This document shows, piece by piece, positions 1 to 11,944 of a DNA stretch of 64,000 nucleotides. Numbering within the stretch: position 1 is the first letter of the stretch; each line of letters opens with the position of its first letter. The position numbers were made by a program, and so were the translations under genes. This DNA comes from Adineta ricciae (lineage: Eukaryota; Rotifera; Eurotatoria; Adinetida; Adinetidae): positions 62,001-126,000 of the forward strand of contig CAJNOJ010000148.1 of assembly GCA_905250025.1 (NCBI GenBank), given 5' to 3'. The notes under the pieces were generated by a model, which saw nothing but the letters and a program-made list of their open reading frames with translations, had not been told where the DNA came from and did not search any database.

Positions 1-1236
1 AATCTGTCGTGTTTTTACGACGACGTCCATCTTTGCATATGCACAGAGTTTCAGCATCAACAGCAGGCAAACTGCTTCGAATTCAATCACACAGTTAAAC
101 GTGACTGTAGCGGGAAAAGTCTTTGTGAAAATGGCGGGCAATGTTTACAAGATAATCTTCTTTGTCCTCAAACATCTGTATGCATGTGTCCAAAGTGTTT
201 TTATGGATCAAAATGTCAGTTTACCAGCAAAGGATTTAGTTTATCTCTTGATGCAATTTTGGCTTATCATATCCAGCCGAATCTTTCGCTTAAATCTCAA
301 CCGATCATTGTCTGGATCAGTTTGATCATCGTCAGTTTGCTGTTGGCATTTGGTTTTATTGATGGAAGTTTTTGTTTGTTAACATTTAAAAACAAAGATT
401 TGTTAGAGAATGGTTGTGGAATTTATCTTCTTTGTTTAGCGTTAACGACTTTGTTTACAACGGTGGTATTTTCCTTCAAGTTTTACATTTTGTTGATTTC
501 TCAGATGGGTCTCGTAACGAATCGGTTATTTCTATATGGACAATGTCTGATCGTTGACTATTTGCTACAAATTGGTCTTCAAATGAATCAATGGTTGCAT
601 GCTTGTATAGCTTTCGAACGAGTAATCACGGTAGTCAAAGGAATTCATTTCGACAAGAAGAAAAGTAAAAAAATCTCAAAATTTGCTGTTATTTTTCTAT
701 TGATTTTTCTTGTGAACGTTAACTTAATTGATCCAATTCATCGGCAATTGATTGACGATGATAGTTATGGTGACGAACGTACTGTGTGTGTTGTGAAATA
801 CCACTCGAAAACTCGATTATTTCATCGAACAATGAGTGCAATTCATTTTACGGTTCCATTTCTGATTAATTTCCATGCAGGAATACTTATTATTTTTCAA
901 ACAGCTCAACATCGCACAATAACGAAAAGTGATACAGCCTTCCAACAGCTATTAAGGCAACAATTGCAAAAGCATAAACATCTCCTGATTTCATCATTGC
1001 TTTTATTTATTCTTAATTTGCCAAGATTAATTATCACATTTGCTGCTGGTTGTATGGAGACGCCTGCGAGTTCGTGGTTGTTTCTTATGGCATATTTCGT
1101 TTCATTCGTTCCAACAATGCTCATTTTTACTATCTATGTTTTACCAGCTAGAGCATATAAACAGAAATTTCGTCACACAATGGCTACGCTTCGACGAACC
1201 GTTCAGAGACGATTACATGTCGGTGATCAAATTTGA
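1..1236 (+). CDS. EGF / seven-transmembrane receptor, C-terminal part (5' end outside window)
   Basis: The frame is open from base 1, so the gene starts before the window. The first about 60 residues hold an EGF-like module (pattern SLCENGGQC ... CMCPKCFYGSKC), joined directly to a block of seven hydrophobic helices (about 300-1150) like a rhodopsin-type receptor. It aligns residue by residue with the C-terminus of the gene ending at 17,839 (shared SLDAILAY/GYQI, DWLHACIA-type helix 3, NHKHLLIS before helix 6), so the missing part probably carries LDL-receptor class A repeats. The stop is at 1234-1236. Probable role: plasma-membrane receptor with a large adhesive ectodomain; the ligand cannot be told. 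There is no intron in the visible part. Family resemblance is clear, GPCR coupling is inference. Confidence 0.8.
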   Translation, partial: NLSCFYDDVHLCICTEFQHQQQANCFEFNHTVKRDCSGKSLCENGGQCLQDNLLCPQTSVCMCPKCFYGSKCQFTSKGFSLSLDAILAYHIQPNLSLKSQPIIVWISLIIVSLLLAFGFIDGSFCLLTFKNKDLLENGCGIYLLCLALTTLFTTVVFSFKFYILLISQMGLVTNRLFLYGQCLIVDYLLQIGLQMNQWLHACIAFERVITVVKGIHFDKKKSKKISKFAVIFLLIFLVNVNLIDPIHRQLIDDDSYGDERTVCVVKYHSKTRLFHRTMSAIHFTVPFLINFHAGILIIFQTAQHRTITKSDTAFQQLLRQQLQKHKHLLISSLLLFILNLPRLIITFAAGCMETPASSWLFLMAYFVSFVPTMLIFTIYVLPARAYKQKFRHTMATLRRTVQRRLHVGDQI

Positions 1237-2385
1237 AACTGTGAGACATTTTTTGCGCTCCATGAGTCAGTGCTGTTCAATAAGAGTGAGGGTGAGGGTG
1301 TAGTGCACCGATGAATCTCATCCAATATAAAATAGCAAATAAACTCATGAGCACAGGTCGTCATCGATTGATCCATTGATGGCGACGAATGTTACGAGAT
1401 GTGAGGAGATATTGATTGAGCGCCGCTAAACTGAGACAACAAACCGGTAAGAAGAGTTGTGAACCTGCCGACAAATGAACAGAGTGAAACTGGAGTCGAT
1501 CCTTTGTTGAATCTAGTTAATGGAATTCTCGATTACACCAAGAGTCAAAATAATCCGAGTTATATAGGTAAGGCAGGCAGTTTCATTTGTGGATGTCTTA
1601 TTCAGAGTGCGTCTGTCAAACAAATATTGGGAATCATGCTACACGACAGTTTCCTGAATAGTGCTTTATAGCTTTTGAAAATCATTCTTTAGGCAATTCT
1701 CATTGATTTATATATGTCAAAATGTAAAATTAAATTTCTCTTCTTTTTAAAATAATAAATCATGAAATCTCGCATATAAACTTAGAGAGTAAAAGTGCAT
1801 ATTTTTCTTTTTTTGTCTTCACTCGTAATGTCGATCAAGCGATGGAAAAGAAAACAACTCAATGGAAACAAAATCATTGTATCTCTTTTTACACAATTCT
1901 GAAACACTATAGAACTCGAAATTACATTAACATGAACGTCAGCTTCTTGGAAATAGCGAATTCATAGATAGTTCCATCAATGTGGATATTTCAACGATAA
2001 GTATCATCAGAATCAGATGTGAAGTTGAAACCGAATATCTGAGAATCAGGATATTTTCTTGCCAATCCAAATACCTTCATTCATATGACTGACACTCTAC
2101 TGAAGAACAAGCACAAAATACATACTTAAATACAAATCAATATAGCAGGTCTCATCTCACATAAAAAGATTACTTGTTATTCCGAAAACTTCGCATACAC
2201 ATGTGTGTATGGCGACAAGTTGGAAATTTGCCAACCTGTATCAGATTTTTCTGCATGAAAACTAATGTTAAATTGTATAAGCATCACGATCTTAAAATAA
2301 TTGCATAAATCCCAATAAAAAAGAGAATATCGAATTGAAGTGGTTATCCTCATAATGAACAGAAATTAATTACATTTGCCTTTCA
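1237..2385. other. Intergenic; small open frame and G-rich tract only
   Basis: No convincing gene. A G-rich tract lies at 1286-1301. A 70-codon frame at 1459-1671 has an ordinary amino-acid mix (NEQSETGVDPLLNLVNG) and contains GTAAGG after the codons for SYIG, as if it were an exon with a donor site, but I see no partner exon and do not call it. Confidence 0.5.
1286..1301 (+). repeat. G-rich telomere-like tract
   Basis: Two and a half units of a GTGAGG-type repeat just downstream of the receptor gene. A longer tract of the same type lies at 8212-8236. Bdelloid telomeres are made of short G-rich units (TGTGGG in Adineta, established); these units differ by inserted A, so the link is inference. 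Confidence 0.35.
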
Positions 2386-2582
2386 TCATCATCATGTCCC
2401 TTAGGCTTAACGCCCGTTGGGGCCAACCATTTTATGGGATCAGATTTTTCCATACCTGTCGATCTTGGGCCAGGTGAAACAGCTCCTGCCCACTGAGTTG
2501 ACACCACTCAGTTATGTCATCCAGCCACTCTCTGCATGGGCGCCCCCGTCGAGATTTTCCATCGATTTTTCCAAATAGTAGA
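2386..2582 (-). mobile_element. LINE (non-LTR) 3' end remnant
   Basis: The reverse strand translates to the last about 65 residues of a LINE reverse transcriptase: KSRRGRPCREWLDDITEW, then AQDRQVWKNLIP, then NGWPQRALSLRD and a run of Met codons from an ATG repeat at the element's 3' end (plus-strand CATCATCATCAT). This tail is typical of widespread animal LINEs of the CR1/RTE/Jockey range. One in-frame stop separates LIP from NGWP, so it is dead. The 5' side is cut by the single N at 2583. Confidence 0.75.
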
Positions 2583-2583
2583 N

Positions 2584-2804
2584 AGAAACCCTTAATCGAT
2601 GTATGTCTTGGCACGTTTGATCAACCAAAGCAATTTGGTAAACCAAAAATGCAGATAGGAGTGGAAAGTTGTCTTGGTGAATGGGCTTTGGTTCAAGATG
2701 CTATTAAGATGACAACTGATCAGTTAATTTCGGACACTGTCGTGAGTTATCAGCATCCAGATAAAGATACAGATACAGAGGATATAAGAGAACAGCACAT
2801 GTGA
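2584..2804 (+). pseudogene. Open frame after a contig join, unknown
   Basis: Directly after the N at 2583 a frame of about 70 codons runs to a TGA (PLIDVCLGTFDQPKQFGK ... DTDTEDIREQHM). The residue mix looks coding and acidic at the end, and it could be the last exon of an unknown gene whose upstream part is lost at the join. No domain recognised. The remainder to 3165 shows nothing further that I can support. Confidence 0.25.
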
Positions 2805-3165
2805 ATTTTTTGAAAAACTTTTTCTCATATAAAACTATAAACACATTCCTTTAGCAACGCAGCTATGAGTAAATTATCAGCACTGATTCAGACTACATTA
2901 TTTATAGCTTGATTATTCTTTTCTCCGATAATATAATTGTTCGTGTTGCTTTTAGTTCAATTGAATAGTGTGAAAATATACTACTATGAGGACTTGCACT
3001 TTTTCCATTGGAAGAAAAATTCAAATTAGGAAAAAGTATTTTAACTACATGCTCAAGAGCAGAAATAATTTGGATACATTGCTTGTTGGGGAGAATTCTT
3101 GGTTTTTTCGTCATGTTCGATGACGGATTGTGAAACTATATTGGTAAAATTCGAAATTATATCAC

Positions 3166-3396
3166 AGTTGGCGAGATATAGAATCTATTCTGTTCAATAT
3201 ATCTCGTGAAACATGTCTATGTGAGATATTTCAACTCGAACTGTCAGAAGAATACGCGGTGGGTCTGATATGCTCACAGGCAATTCAATCTCGTGATAAT
3301 GCCACCGAACATCGGCTCTACGTTGGTCTGGATTTATACAATCTCACTGTAACGACAAATATGAGTGGAATCATGTATTCCTCATTTCTCGTTTAA
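3166..3396 (+). pseudogene. Isolated exon-like open frame without ATG, unknown
   Basis: A 76-codon frame with coding-like composition (IESILFNISRETCLCEIFQL ... TEHRLYVGLDLYNLT) ends at TAA 3394-3396, ten bases before the end of the convergent gene on the other strand. It has no start codon but is preceded by an acceptor-like ATCACAG at 3161-3167. It may be the last exon of a gene whose front is lost upstream. No family recognised. Confidence 0.35.
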
Positions 3397-3405
3397 GACT
3401 GCTGA

Positions 3406-6400
3406 TTATGAATTTATATTTACATCTAAGCCTACTCGACATCGAGCAAAACTACGAATGTATGTAACGACATGGTAAACGCTGAAACGTAAAACCATTG
3501 TAAGTCCTCCGTAAAGACTAGTTAGCATAGTTATAATATATATATAATTGAATCTTTCGGGGTAGGAATAACTACACAAAGTCGGAGCGCATTTTTCGTA
3601 ATACAGTGTGTAATTAGTAATATTTATCCATTGTTCTATCATCAGTTGCTCAATAATCGCTTTCATTGTTTGAGATGGTGAAAAACGAGATCGATTGTCA
3701 ATACTCAATGTTGGCCATTTTTTCGCCCCGAAGAACATCGAAATACATGTGGCGTTATAGAAACATTCGAGTGACGATTGCATCATTGCTGACGAAGGAT
3801 AACATCCAATGCGTAGACCAGGAATCATCGTTACTTCTGTGCACGAACTATACACACCACATGAACAATTTCCATAAGAGATCGGATCGGTAAACACAGT
3901 GACATTATCTTCATTACTGAGAACTAATTTCCAGTTTGTATACAATGCTGATACAATTCCACTACCATGTGTGAGTCCTTGCATAAATTCAATAATCTCA
4001 CTTATTGATTTCGAGTTAATAAATAAAAATTTTGACATCAAAGATAAGATTTCTGAATTAAATGTTGATTCTCTGATAACGTGTAATGAAATATAAGTAT
4101 CATTAGTAAATGCAAAAATTGCATTAGAAGCGAATGAGCGACTAATTTGGCAAATATATGAAAGGAACTGGAATTGAGACAAGATAAAGAGATGATTGTA
4201 CGTTGAATTCGATGTTTCGAAAAGAAACGAAAACCATGAAGGAGAGATCCAATAACTCGAACAAATTTGATGAAATACAGGTGAAATCGAAAGAAACGAG
4301 CCATCTATTGAAAAATGAAGAAAAATTTTGTTTAATAAACGTTTCACTACTTACAATTCATACTGATTTGTTTGCACGGACACGTCATCGCTAGTCCGTA
4401 CTTCTTTTCTAAATCTTGAAATGCACTTTGCGTTGGATTATAAACAATTTCAGTTTTCATTGGCGCATTAACTATTTTATACGCAGCTATACTGATGAAG
4501 CATAAAATAAAGATTACGATATAGGTTTGCGTAGCTGATTTTTCTGTATTTAATCGATTGATATCACCGCGTCGTGATGCGTAAGAAGGAAAAGTATTCC
4601 ATGACGAGATGAACACTTTGAAATTGAAATGATTCCATCGATGAAGGAAATAAGTTTGTATGATTTTGAAAAAAATCGGCACCAAAAGTTTTAGTAAAAC
4701 ATTAAGACCACTGAGAAGACTGAGTGATAGGATAATACCGGAGATCAAATTGACTTTTTCGGGATATGAATAAGTACAGTTCTTTGGGTTACACTGAGTA
4801 TAATACTTTGTATAATTTATTTTAATGTTCCATTCCTCTAACATCAATGCGTTGAGCATCGATTCGATAGTTGTGTTTCGTGCGAATCCTGTTTCATTCG
4901 GATTCAAAACTGTTGTGTCAGACATTGGATTCGATCGAAATGATTCGAGTAGAGCCATGCAATCGGTGCTATAAAAGCATTCAAGAGTTGATTGTAACAG
5001 AGAATCCGTAGGATAACATCCGATATAGAAGGATGGAACAATTTCTATAATACATTTCGATGTCAAAGCACAATTACATGTTCCATTGTTATATGAACTG
5101 AAAATAGTTTCAATTTCTCCGGATGGATGATAGATTGGAATATGAGATCTTGTCATTAATTTATCCGAATGCATTAAGATTCTATTTAAATGAAATGACG
5201 TGAGAATTTCTGCCTTGGCTTGTGCTTGTAATTGATGATAAACTGTATGCATTTGTGTATAGAGTAGTTCACGTGAGATTACATGTTCAGTCTTCATTTC
5301 TAATAAGCGAAAAGCTTCATGGGCTATAGCGATAGTTGTTCGAGATCGTTCACAAATACTATTTAACATTGTAAATTGATGTCTGATGGAAAATGGAAAA
5401 TAAAGAAACCATTCGCTATTTATAAATTGACTGTTTTTGCATATACTATGCATTTTGTAGATATTTTGACTAAATTCATCGAAGGGTATGATGATATTTC
5501 TGCATAGACATCGAAGAGAATTGCCATAACGAGAATGCAGTTGTTCGAAAACCGGTTCGGTGGGATTCTCTTTTGTTTCTATATGAACTCGTACGGTGAA
5601 GATATTCGCAAGTAATAAAGGTAGAGAAATAAGAAGTAAGAGCATAATGTAAACACGAGTAGCTAACCGTTCAGATTGGATTTCATTCAGGTTGTTAGGA
5701 GGAACATTTCCAGTAAAAACATTCAGTTCTACAAGTATTGACCGAACGAATAAGAATAAACGAAGCAATCGAGTTCGAATGGGTAACACTAAACAATCAG
5801 ATGAAATCTGTTACATCTACGAAAAGATATTTTGTACCTTCATTTTGTTCATCTACATTTGCAGGTTGTTTACCTCGGTGTATCCACCACATTCGAACTT
5901 TAGTAACAATGATTGGAATAAGAATTTGATAAACCATGATCAATCCTCCGTATAAACTAAACATATTTGTTAGGATATAGAGAAGATTCGCGCGTTGTTC
6001 GATTGAATATTGACAATAGCTTGGTGAGCATATATTATAATAGTTAGAATATCGTGCATTCTTTTGCCAATGTCGAATGAAATAATCGCTTCCTCCAATA
6101 AAACCAGAAGTCGAAGAAATCATCGATTTATTTGAATGCCTTTCGAGTGGCTTCAAAAACGAGTCATTTGTGTGCTTCATCAAATCAACACATGTCTGAT
6201 CATAAAGACATTGGAGATTTGACAATCTTAAGGAGTATAATATATAACAACCAGTGAGAAATCCTGAAACATTTGCATATGGAGATAAATTGTCATTATA
6301 AATGCCATCGGGTTGGAAGCTGAATAGATCATTGTAGAGCTGCATCTCATCTCGACAATTTCCATTGTGAGAACAAAAACAGAATCTTCTCCAAGAGCCA

Positions 6401-7110
6401 TATGAGAGATAAATTCGTTGATGATTATCTTTCTTGAACACTCCGGTTGTTTGCACAGCTGGAACAAGTTGATTAGCTGCGACACTTTCGAGAACAATGA
6501 ACAGAATCTGTTCATGCTGTCGAACAGTCAATCGATCAAAAAAGGAAAACATCAATTTAGTTTCTTTGATGAAATCTTCTGGTGACATAACAAAACGAGA
6601 AAGGAAAATGGTTGTTTCGAATTGATTCAATGCAATCTGATTTTTGCGTTTGTTCCATTCACAAAATGTGCGTAAAAGTTGAAATAGAGAAGTAGCAGTT
6701 GCTCGGAAATCTAATTGATAGTAACGCGTTCGATTAATGTTATGTAAAGATGTTAACCATTGATCAGAGATGAAATCACTGGAACAAATTTCATGATAAA
6801 CAGGTGAAATAGAAAGAAAGTTTCGATATGGAATTGTATTTGTTGAACACAGACAAAGAAGAGTTGAGGCATGATTTTTTTGAAGTTTTTCGTATGTTAT
6901 TTGAGATGGTTTATCAATGATAAAAGTTTTTATTTCCATGCCCAATGAAAAATAAACTGTAGAGATTGTAAGAGAGATTAATAATACAATGAGATAAATA
7001 CGCGTTGATAAACGTTCAGTTGATGCTTGAAATTCATTAGTACCTGAAAGAGCACTTTCAAAAAGATTCAACGTATAGAAACGATGTTTCAGACGGCGAA
7101 AATAATCCAT
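3406..7110 (-). CDS. Three-module, multi-pass Cys-rich membrane protein
   Basis: Reads leftwards from ATG 7110. Exons 7110-5838, 5788-4355 and 4304-3406 join in frame across GT-AG introns of 49 and 50 bp and give about 1201 residues. The protein is three tandem copies of one module: helix, a C-x-C motif after SLxCLC/TCPC, an HxICSS motif, a long ectodomain, a GCYP...STLECFY stretch, an EEWxxxINYTxYYxxCxPxxCxYSY motif and a second helix with LYGGL. Predicted topology: six helices with three large ectodomains. A paralogue with the same three-module plan lies at 56,069-60,498. Two helices around a Cys-rich ectodomain recall DEG/ENaC channels, but I see no decisive channel motif. Function unknown. 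The naive ORFs break exactly at the introns. Confidence 0.8.
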
Positions 7111-10100
7111 AAAACTATGAAAAATGGCAAAATATATTCAAAATAATGAGCAACTGTAAGTCAAACGTCAACAACAGTGATTAACGTTGCCTTCCTGTTC
7201 GCTGATTTTCGAGACATATGGTGTCAATTATTTTCTGTACTTTAGTCATGTGAGTGTCCTTAAAAATCGCATGAGAACGATGCGTTGACGTCAATTTCCT
7301 ACTACCAGTCACATTAGGAATGGTGGCGCAGCCAAGGCCTGACATATCTGGGTGCCACCAATCTACTGAGATTTTCAGAGACTTCTGTGTAAGGATACGG
7401 TGTTTTTTGCTCACCGGTTTCAGGTTTTTGGAAAAATCCTGAAAATGCTTTATAATTTTCACTTTTCTTAAGGTATTGCCACACCATTAATAGAGTTGCC
7501 TGTATATTGAATTGCTGGATATCATAAGAAAGTAACAAAGTCAAATAGTCTTTTTGCATCGCTAAGAAAATGATGAAATGGATGAACTTTGTCAGAAAAT
7601 TTTAAATCCTGGCTATGCCGCCGTACTAACTCCTGGAATATGAATTCGAAGCTCTTCCTGAACATTTTATTTCGATTTTTCTCTGGAATGAAAGCGAATC
7701 GTGGAGGTTAATGACTAAATGAATGTTTGTTTAAATCGTGAATTTCGAACAGTTTTTTTTTAATGATATTAAAATATAATTGAAAAGAATAAAAACTAAT
7801 CGGTTAAAGTTTACTTTTGATATTTAGTTAGTTAGATAAAGTCATACACTTTGATAAATCAGATTGTTATTTGTAACAATTTTTTGTGGAAAAGATGCAT
7901 GTGCTGATGAAACTACGCTTAATGTTATTTCTTTCTCTTGAATTACATCGTTCTGATGCAAAACACTCGTTTATGTACTCGCCCATACAGAAAAGAACGC
8001 AAGAAAATATCATATAAAAGCATATCCAAATGCACTGATGTAAGGACATAATGAGATATGCTGGAATGGATGTTCGGAAAGTTCTGTATATTGTGGATAC
8101 AAGCAATCTCAGCTCTACCTAATTTGTCTTCAGAATTTGAGCTTAAGCGTGTTGAATAAAAATACACTACGTAGACTATTCTATACGAACACTCGTTTAA
8201 TTATTAACATTAGGGTGTGAGGGTGAGGGTGTGGGCGTTTCTAATTTCTTGATTTCCACACTATCAGTTCATTTTGTGCATATTAATCAGTCGAAAATCA
8301 TGTTGCATGTTTGAAATAAAATGTTCCCTAAATGTCGTTGTTATTGCTGTCGAAGATGGCGAAAACTGGCTATTTTTCTTTAAGCGTCGGGTAAAAATGT
8401 ACAAAACTTGCTACCATCAATATAGATAAGTCGCTTTATTTTATTTGAAAATTTTGTACGACATAAATATTTGAAGATCTGGTAATAAATATTAGTAGAA
8501 GTCAATCAATGAGTAATTTCATAAGATATTTGAATTTCAGTTTGATTATTTATAAAAGAAAGTAGCCATTTTCCAAAGTTATCTGATAGAACTCAGGTGT
8601 TTTTAAAGAGAAACTGAGCCTCTCACTCAAGAGAGGGGGATAGCGATACTCAAATACTCCAAAAAGGATTGAGAGTACTGCTAGAATAAGTTAGTGTATG
8701 ACTGGAGTAAGATAGAGTACTGGAGTATAGCTTTCTCTCTTTGGTTTTGTAAAATAAAGATATGAATCTTTTGCGCAGTGATCAACATACGAACCAACCA
8801 TAACGAATACAATTGTAAAAGTTATTGGAAGACAAAATGGGACAGTTGCACTTAGATAAAAAGTGATCATATAACACCGTCGCTGTCACAGGGCCTAAGC
8901 GGACCCATAGATTAGTTTTCTCTAGTTTAGCATTATATGCAAGTTATCTTTATGATATTAACTATCAATACTTGACTACAGATTACATCAAAGGCATGCC
9001 GCATCAAAAAAGCGCAGAACAGGCCTGCTTGGATCCCACAACGTGGACGAAAGGTTAAGCAAAACATCAAACAAGCATTTCTTAGATGGCATTCTGTGTC
9101 GACGATATTCAGTGCCATAGTGTGACACAAGTGTATAGTGATGCAGAGGCAGACTAACTGGAGAAAACTTTTGTGATAATTTCAATGCAGGTCGCATCTG
9201 AGATTATCAAAGTGACATCTATCGGTAAGATTGAATTAGAGAGTAGTACTTTCCGAGAAATCGATTTCTTTTACCTGTTATTATGGGAATATTGAAACAA
9301 CCTGAAGCTTCGTCGTGCGAATTTGAATCGAGTAGCAAATTAATAAGTTTCATCAAATTCATTAATTTCGATCAATCTGTTAAATACATGTCAAAGACGA
9401 TAAGAACCCTTCAGTGAAATATCGCACTTTTAGTTTCAATACAAAACATTTGTGATTCTCAGCAATCTCCCAATTATATCAAATAAAAACCCATCCACCT
9501 CAAGCCGTGTATAAGTTCGAATCAAATATCTAAAATCTATTACACATAGATGATAAATCCGTGCTATGAATTACTTTTCTTGTTATCATATCATTAATTA
9601 TGATCATTTTAACTTTAAGGAATGCATCGCTGCACGAAACATAAAGATTGATCACGATTCTTGACTAAACTACTTGGATAAGTAAGTTCATAAACATTGT
9701 TCTCAGACTTTAACTATAATGATCGGGTGTGATAATAATAAAATATATGTTCAACAAAGTCAAAATATTTTGGAACTCTTCTACCACCGTGACTTCAATG
9801 CAGAATTCATTCTAGTTAACTTATCAATGACTTTGTCTGTTGAATATGTACACTGTTCGAAAGAGTTTTTTTTTTCAAACTTCACCGAAGCACAATGTTG
9901 TAATACACAATAGTCCAACACATGTGATTAACAATACTACATGACAAGTGTCAGCTCAAACTATTTATAAGGGAATTTTCTAGAAGAAAAAAGAGTTCTG
10001 TGTAGGTGACTTTTGCTTGTATTTGTGGAATAGTCATGCTAAGAAGACCAGCATTTCGGCTGTGTTAGTCATCGAGTAATGTCTTTGGTAACTCAGAAGA

Positions 10101-10187
10101 GTATCAACAGAAGGAAAGAAAAAAACCTGACGACAACATTCTTTTTTATGTCTGTTTTTTTCTTTTGATGTAAGACGAAGAAAACAG
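7111..10187. other. 3-kb gene-free stretch
   Basis: Only short, composition-driven open frames on both strands and AT-rich DNA. It contains the telomere-like tract at 8212-8236. I see no RNA gene, transposase or domain here. Confidence 0.5.
8212..8236 (+). repeat. Interstitial telomere-like G-rich tract
   Basis: Four to five tandem units mixing AGGGTG, TGAGGG and TGTGGG. The last unit equals the TGTGGG reported for Adineta telomeres. It lies in the middle of a gene-free stretch and may mark a former chromosome end or break repair. Confidence 0.5.
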
Positions 10188-10194
10188 TATAAAT
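10188..10194 (+). promoter_or_regulatory. TATA-like box for the glycohydrolase gene
   Basis: TATAAAT 31 bp before the ATG at 10225, in an otherwise gene-free upstream region. If real, the leader would be very short. Confidence 0.3.
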
Positions 10195-10224
10195 ACAATC
10201 GTCTTGTTATTCGGAAATAATTCT

Positions 10225-11529
10225 ATGTCTTCTAACGAAATCAACTTATCAGATCGTGTGTCTGGTTCATTGTTTGGTCTATTAATTTGCGATTCACTCG
10301 GAACTGCTGTTGAATGTCAGACATCAGGCTCATTTGATCCAGTGAAAACATTACGAGGTGGTGGAAAGTTTCAATTAAAGCCTGGTCAATTTACCGATGA
10401 TGGATCTATGGCATTATGCTTAGCGTTCGCTCTATTGGACGACAATGACGATTCAACAACTCATCAGTCAGTCAAACAAATGAATCTTTATCGACGTTGG
10501 TATGAAAATGGTTATTTATCATCGAATGGCGAATGTTTTGATATCGGAATAACTGTTCGAGTTGCTTTGAATAAGTTTATTTCCGATTCGGATAAACAGT
10601 CAATCAGTTCAACTGCCTATTACGGAAATACAAGTCAAAAAGCATCGGGCAATGGTTCGTTGATGCGTTTAGCATCGATTCCATTACTCTATCGCGAAAA
10701 TCCTTTGCAAGCAATGATCGAAGCGATGAATTCATCAAAAACAACGCATGCTTCATCTTTCTGCTTGGATTGTTGTCGAATCTACACTAGTTTAATCATT
10801 GGTGCTTTACAAGGATTTTCAAAAAATGATTTATTGAATGACGAGAAACTGTTTCTTCCAAATGGCTTACCGGATGATTATTGGATCATCAATACAGTCG
10901 AAACAGATGTTTTAAAAGTTATGAAGGGATCATATAAACATCTGAATCCACCAGAAATCAAAGCTTCTGGATTTGTTATCGAAACAATGGAAGCGGCACT
11001 GTGGGCTTTTTATCATTCAAACTCGTTCGAAGAAGGGGCATTGAAAGCAGTGAACTTAGGAGATGATGCTGACACAGTGGGAGCGATTTATGGAATGTTA
11101 GCAGGTGCTTTTTATGGTATTGATCAGATTCCGAAGGAGTGGAGAGACAAATGTTATTTAACAGATCTTGTGCAAACAGTAGCAGATGAATTACTAGCAC
11201 AATCGCAAAGCAGAACAAAAGTATCGATGATTTATCAGAAGGTGGTGGAAGTTTACGACCAATTAGCGAAATTCTATTCAGGAACAATCAAGCGTCGTGT
11301 TTTGCCTTGTCCGAAACAATACAAATCAGTCGAAGAATTAAATGAAGATGTTGAACAACTTCATTTAATTTACGCGAATAGTCTCAAATCTGTCATTGAT
11401 GAAGACAAACAAATAATTGTGAGTCGTTGTGATGGGATTTTCAAGCAATTTTTAAGTCTTATCGACGATGATCAACAGTCATTATCTCTGAAGTGGTCAA
11501 GAAATGTAAAAGGATTCTCAATGAAATAA
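10225..11529 (+). CDS. ADP-ribosylglycohydrolase (DraG/ARH family)
   Basis: 434 residues, single exon. The frame is open seven codons upstream, but only TTG lies there; the first ATG (MSSNEINLSDR) is at 10225. Family motifs: GSLFGLLICDSLG near the N-terminus, GQFTDDGSMAL (D58, D59, Mg-binding), KASGNGSLMR in the middle, and NLGDDADTVGAIYGMLAG (D280-D283) near the end of the catalytic domain. These are the two metal-binding clusters of the DraG/ARH fold, which removes ADP-ribose from proteins or small molecules. TDDG replaces the commoner TDDT, as in many bacterial-type members. About 120 extra residues follow the domain and have no family I recognise. The lack of introns and the bacterial-like motifs suggest transfer (inference). 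It is the only ADP-ribose eraser seen in a window that also holds an ADP-ribosyltransferase. Confidence 0.85.
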   Translation: MSSNEINLSDRVSGSLFGLLICDSLGTAVECQTSGSFDPVKTLRGGGKFQLKPGQFTDDGSMALCLAFALLDDNDDSTTHQSVKQMNLYRRWYENGYLSSNGECFDIGITVRVALNKFISDSDKQSISSTAYYGNTSQKASGNGSLMRLASIPLLYRENPLQAMIEAMNSSKTTHASSFCLDCCRIYTSLIIGALQGFSKNDLLNDEKLFLPNGLPDDYWIINTVETDVLKVMKGSYKHLNPPEIKASGFVIETMEAALWAFYHSNSFEEGALKAVNLGDDADTVGAIYGMLAGAFYGIDQIPKEWRDKCYLTDLVQTVADELLAQSQSRTKVSMIYQKVVEVYDQLAKFYSGTIKRRVLPCPKQYKSVEELNEDVEQLHLIYANSLKSVIDEDKQIIVSRCDGIFKQFLSLIDDDQQSLSLKWSRNVKGFSMK

Positions 11530-11944
11530 ATTATATGTTGCCAGACGGTATTTATTCTCAGATAATTCAAAGAAATTTTCTACAAACACACAAAGTATAG
11601 AACGACTGGGAAAACACGATCTGAAAACGATACAGAAGGATGGATGACCAAAAAGTCATGCTTTTTACTCGATTAGACATATCAGTTATGTTTTCAAAAG
11701 ATTCTTACCCACTCAAATTTGCACATATATATTAAGTAATAATTGGCGGCATCACTTTAGATTAATCAAGCGATTGTCTTGTTTTAATACTTCGTCTTAA
11801 NATTTATTTTACTGCCCAGATATTTTTATATCTGTATATATCCGAGAGATATACGCAAGCTGTCGTATTGTTTATACAGCCTGTGTATGCACACTATAAG
11901 CTTCATAATATCAATTCCTTTCAGTAGAGGGTCAGCGATGTTGT
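11530..11944. other. Intergenic with single-N join at 11801
   Basis: No gene seen. The N at 11801 separates AT-rich sequence downstream of the glycohydrolase from sequence leading into the LINE piece. Confidence 0.5.

Noticed and set aside
2432-2804. Frames running through the N at 2583
   Set aside because: They join unrelated sequence across a contig gap.
7181-7559. Two overlapping reverse frames near 7.2-7.5 kb
   Set aside because: No recognisable domain, no splice partners, and composition like the surrounding AT-rich DNA.
9968-9985. TTCTAGAA heat-shock-like motif near a TATA-like word
   Set aside because: One short motif in AT-rich DNA about 250 bp from the nearest gene is expected by chance.
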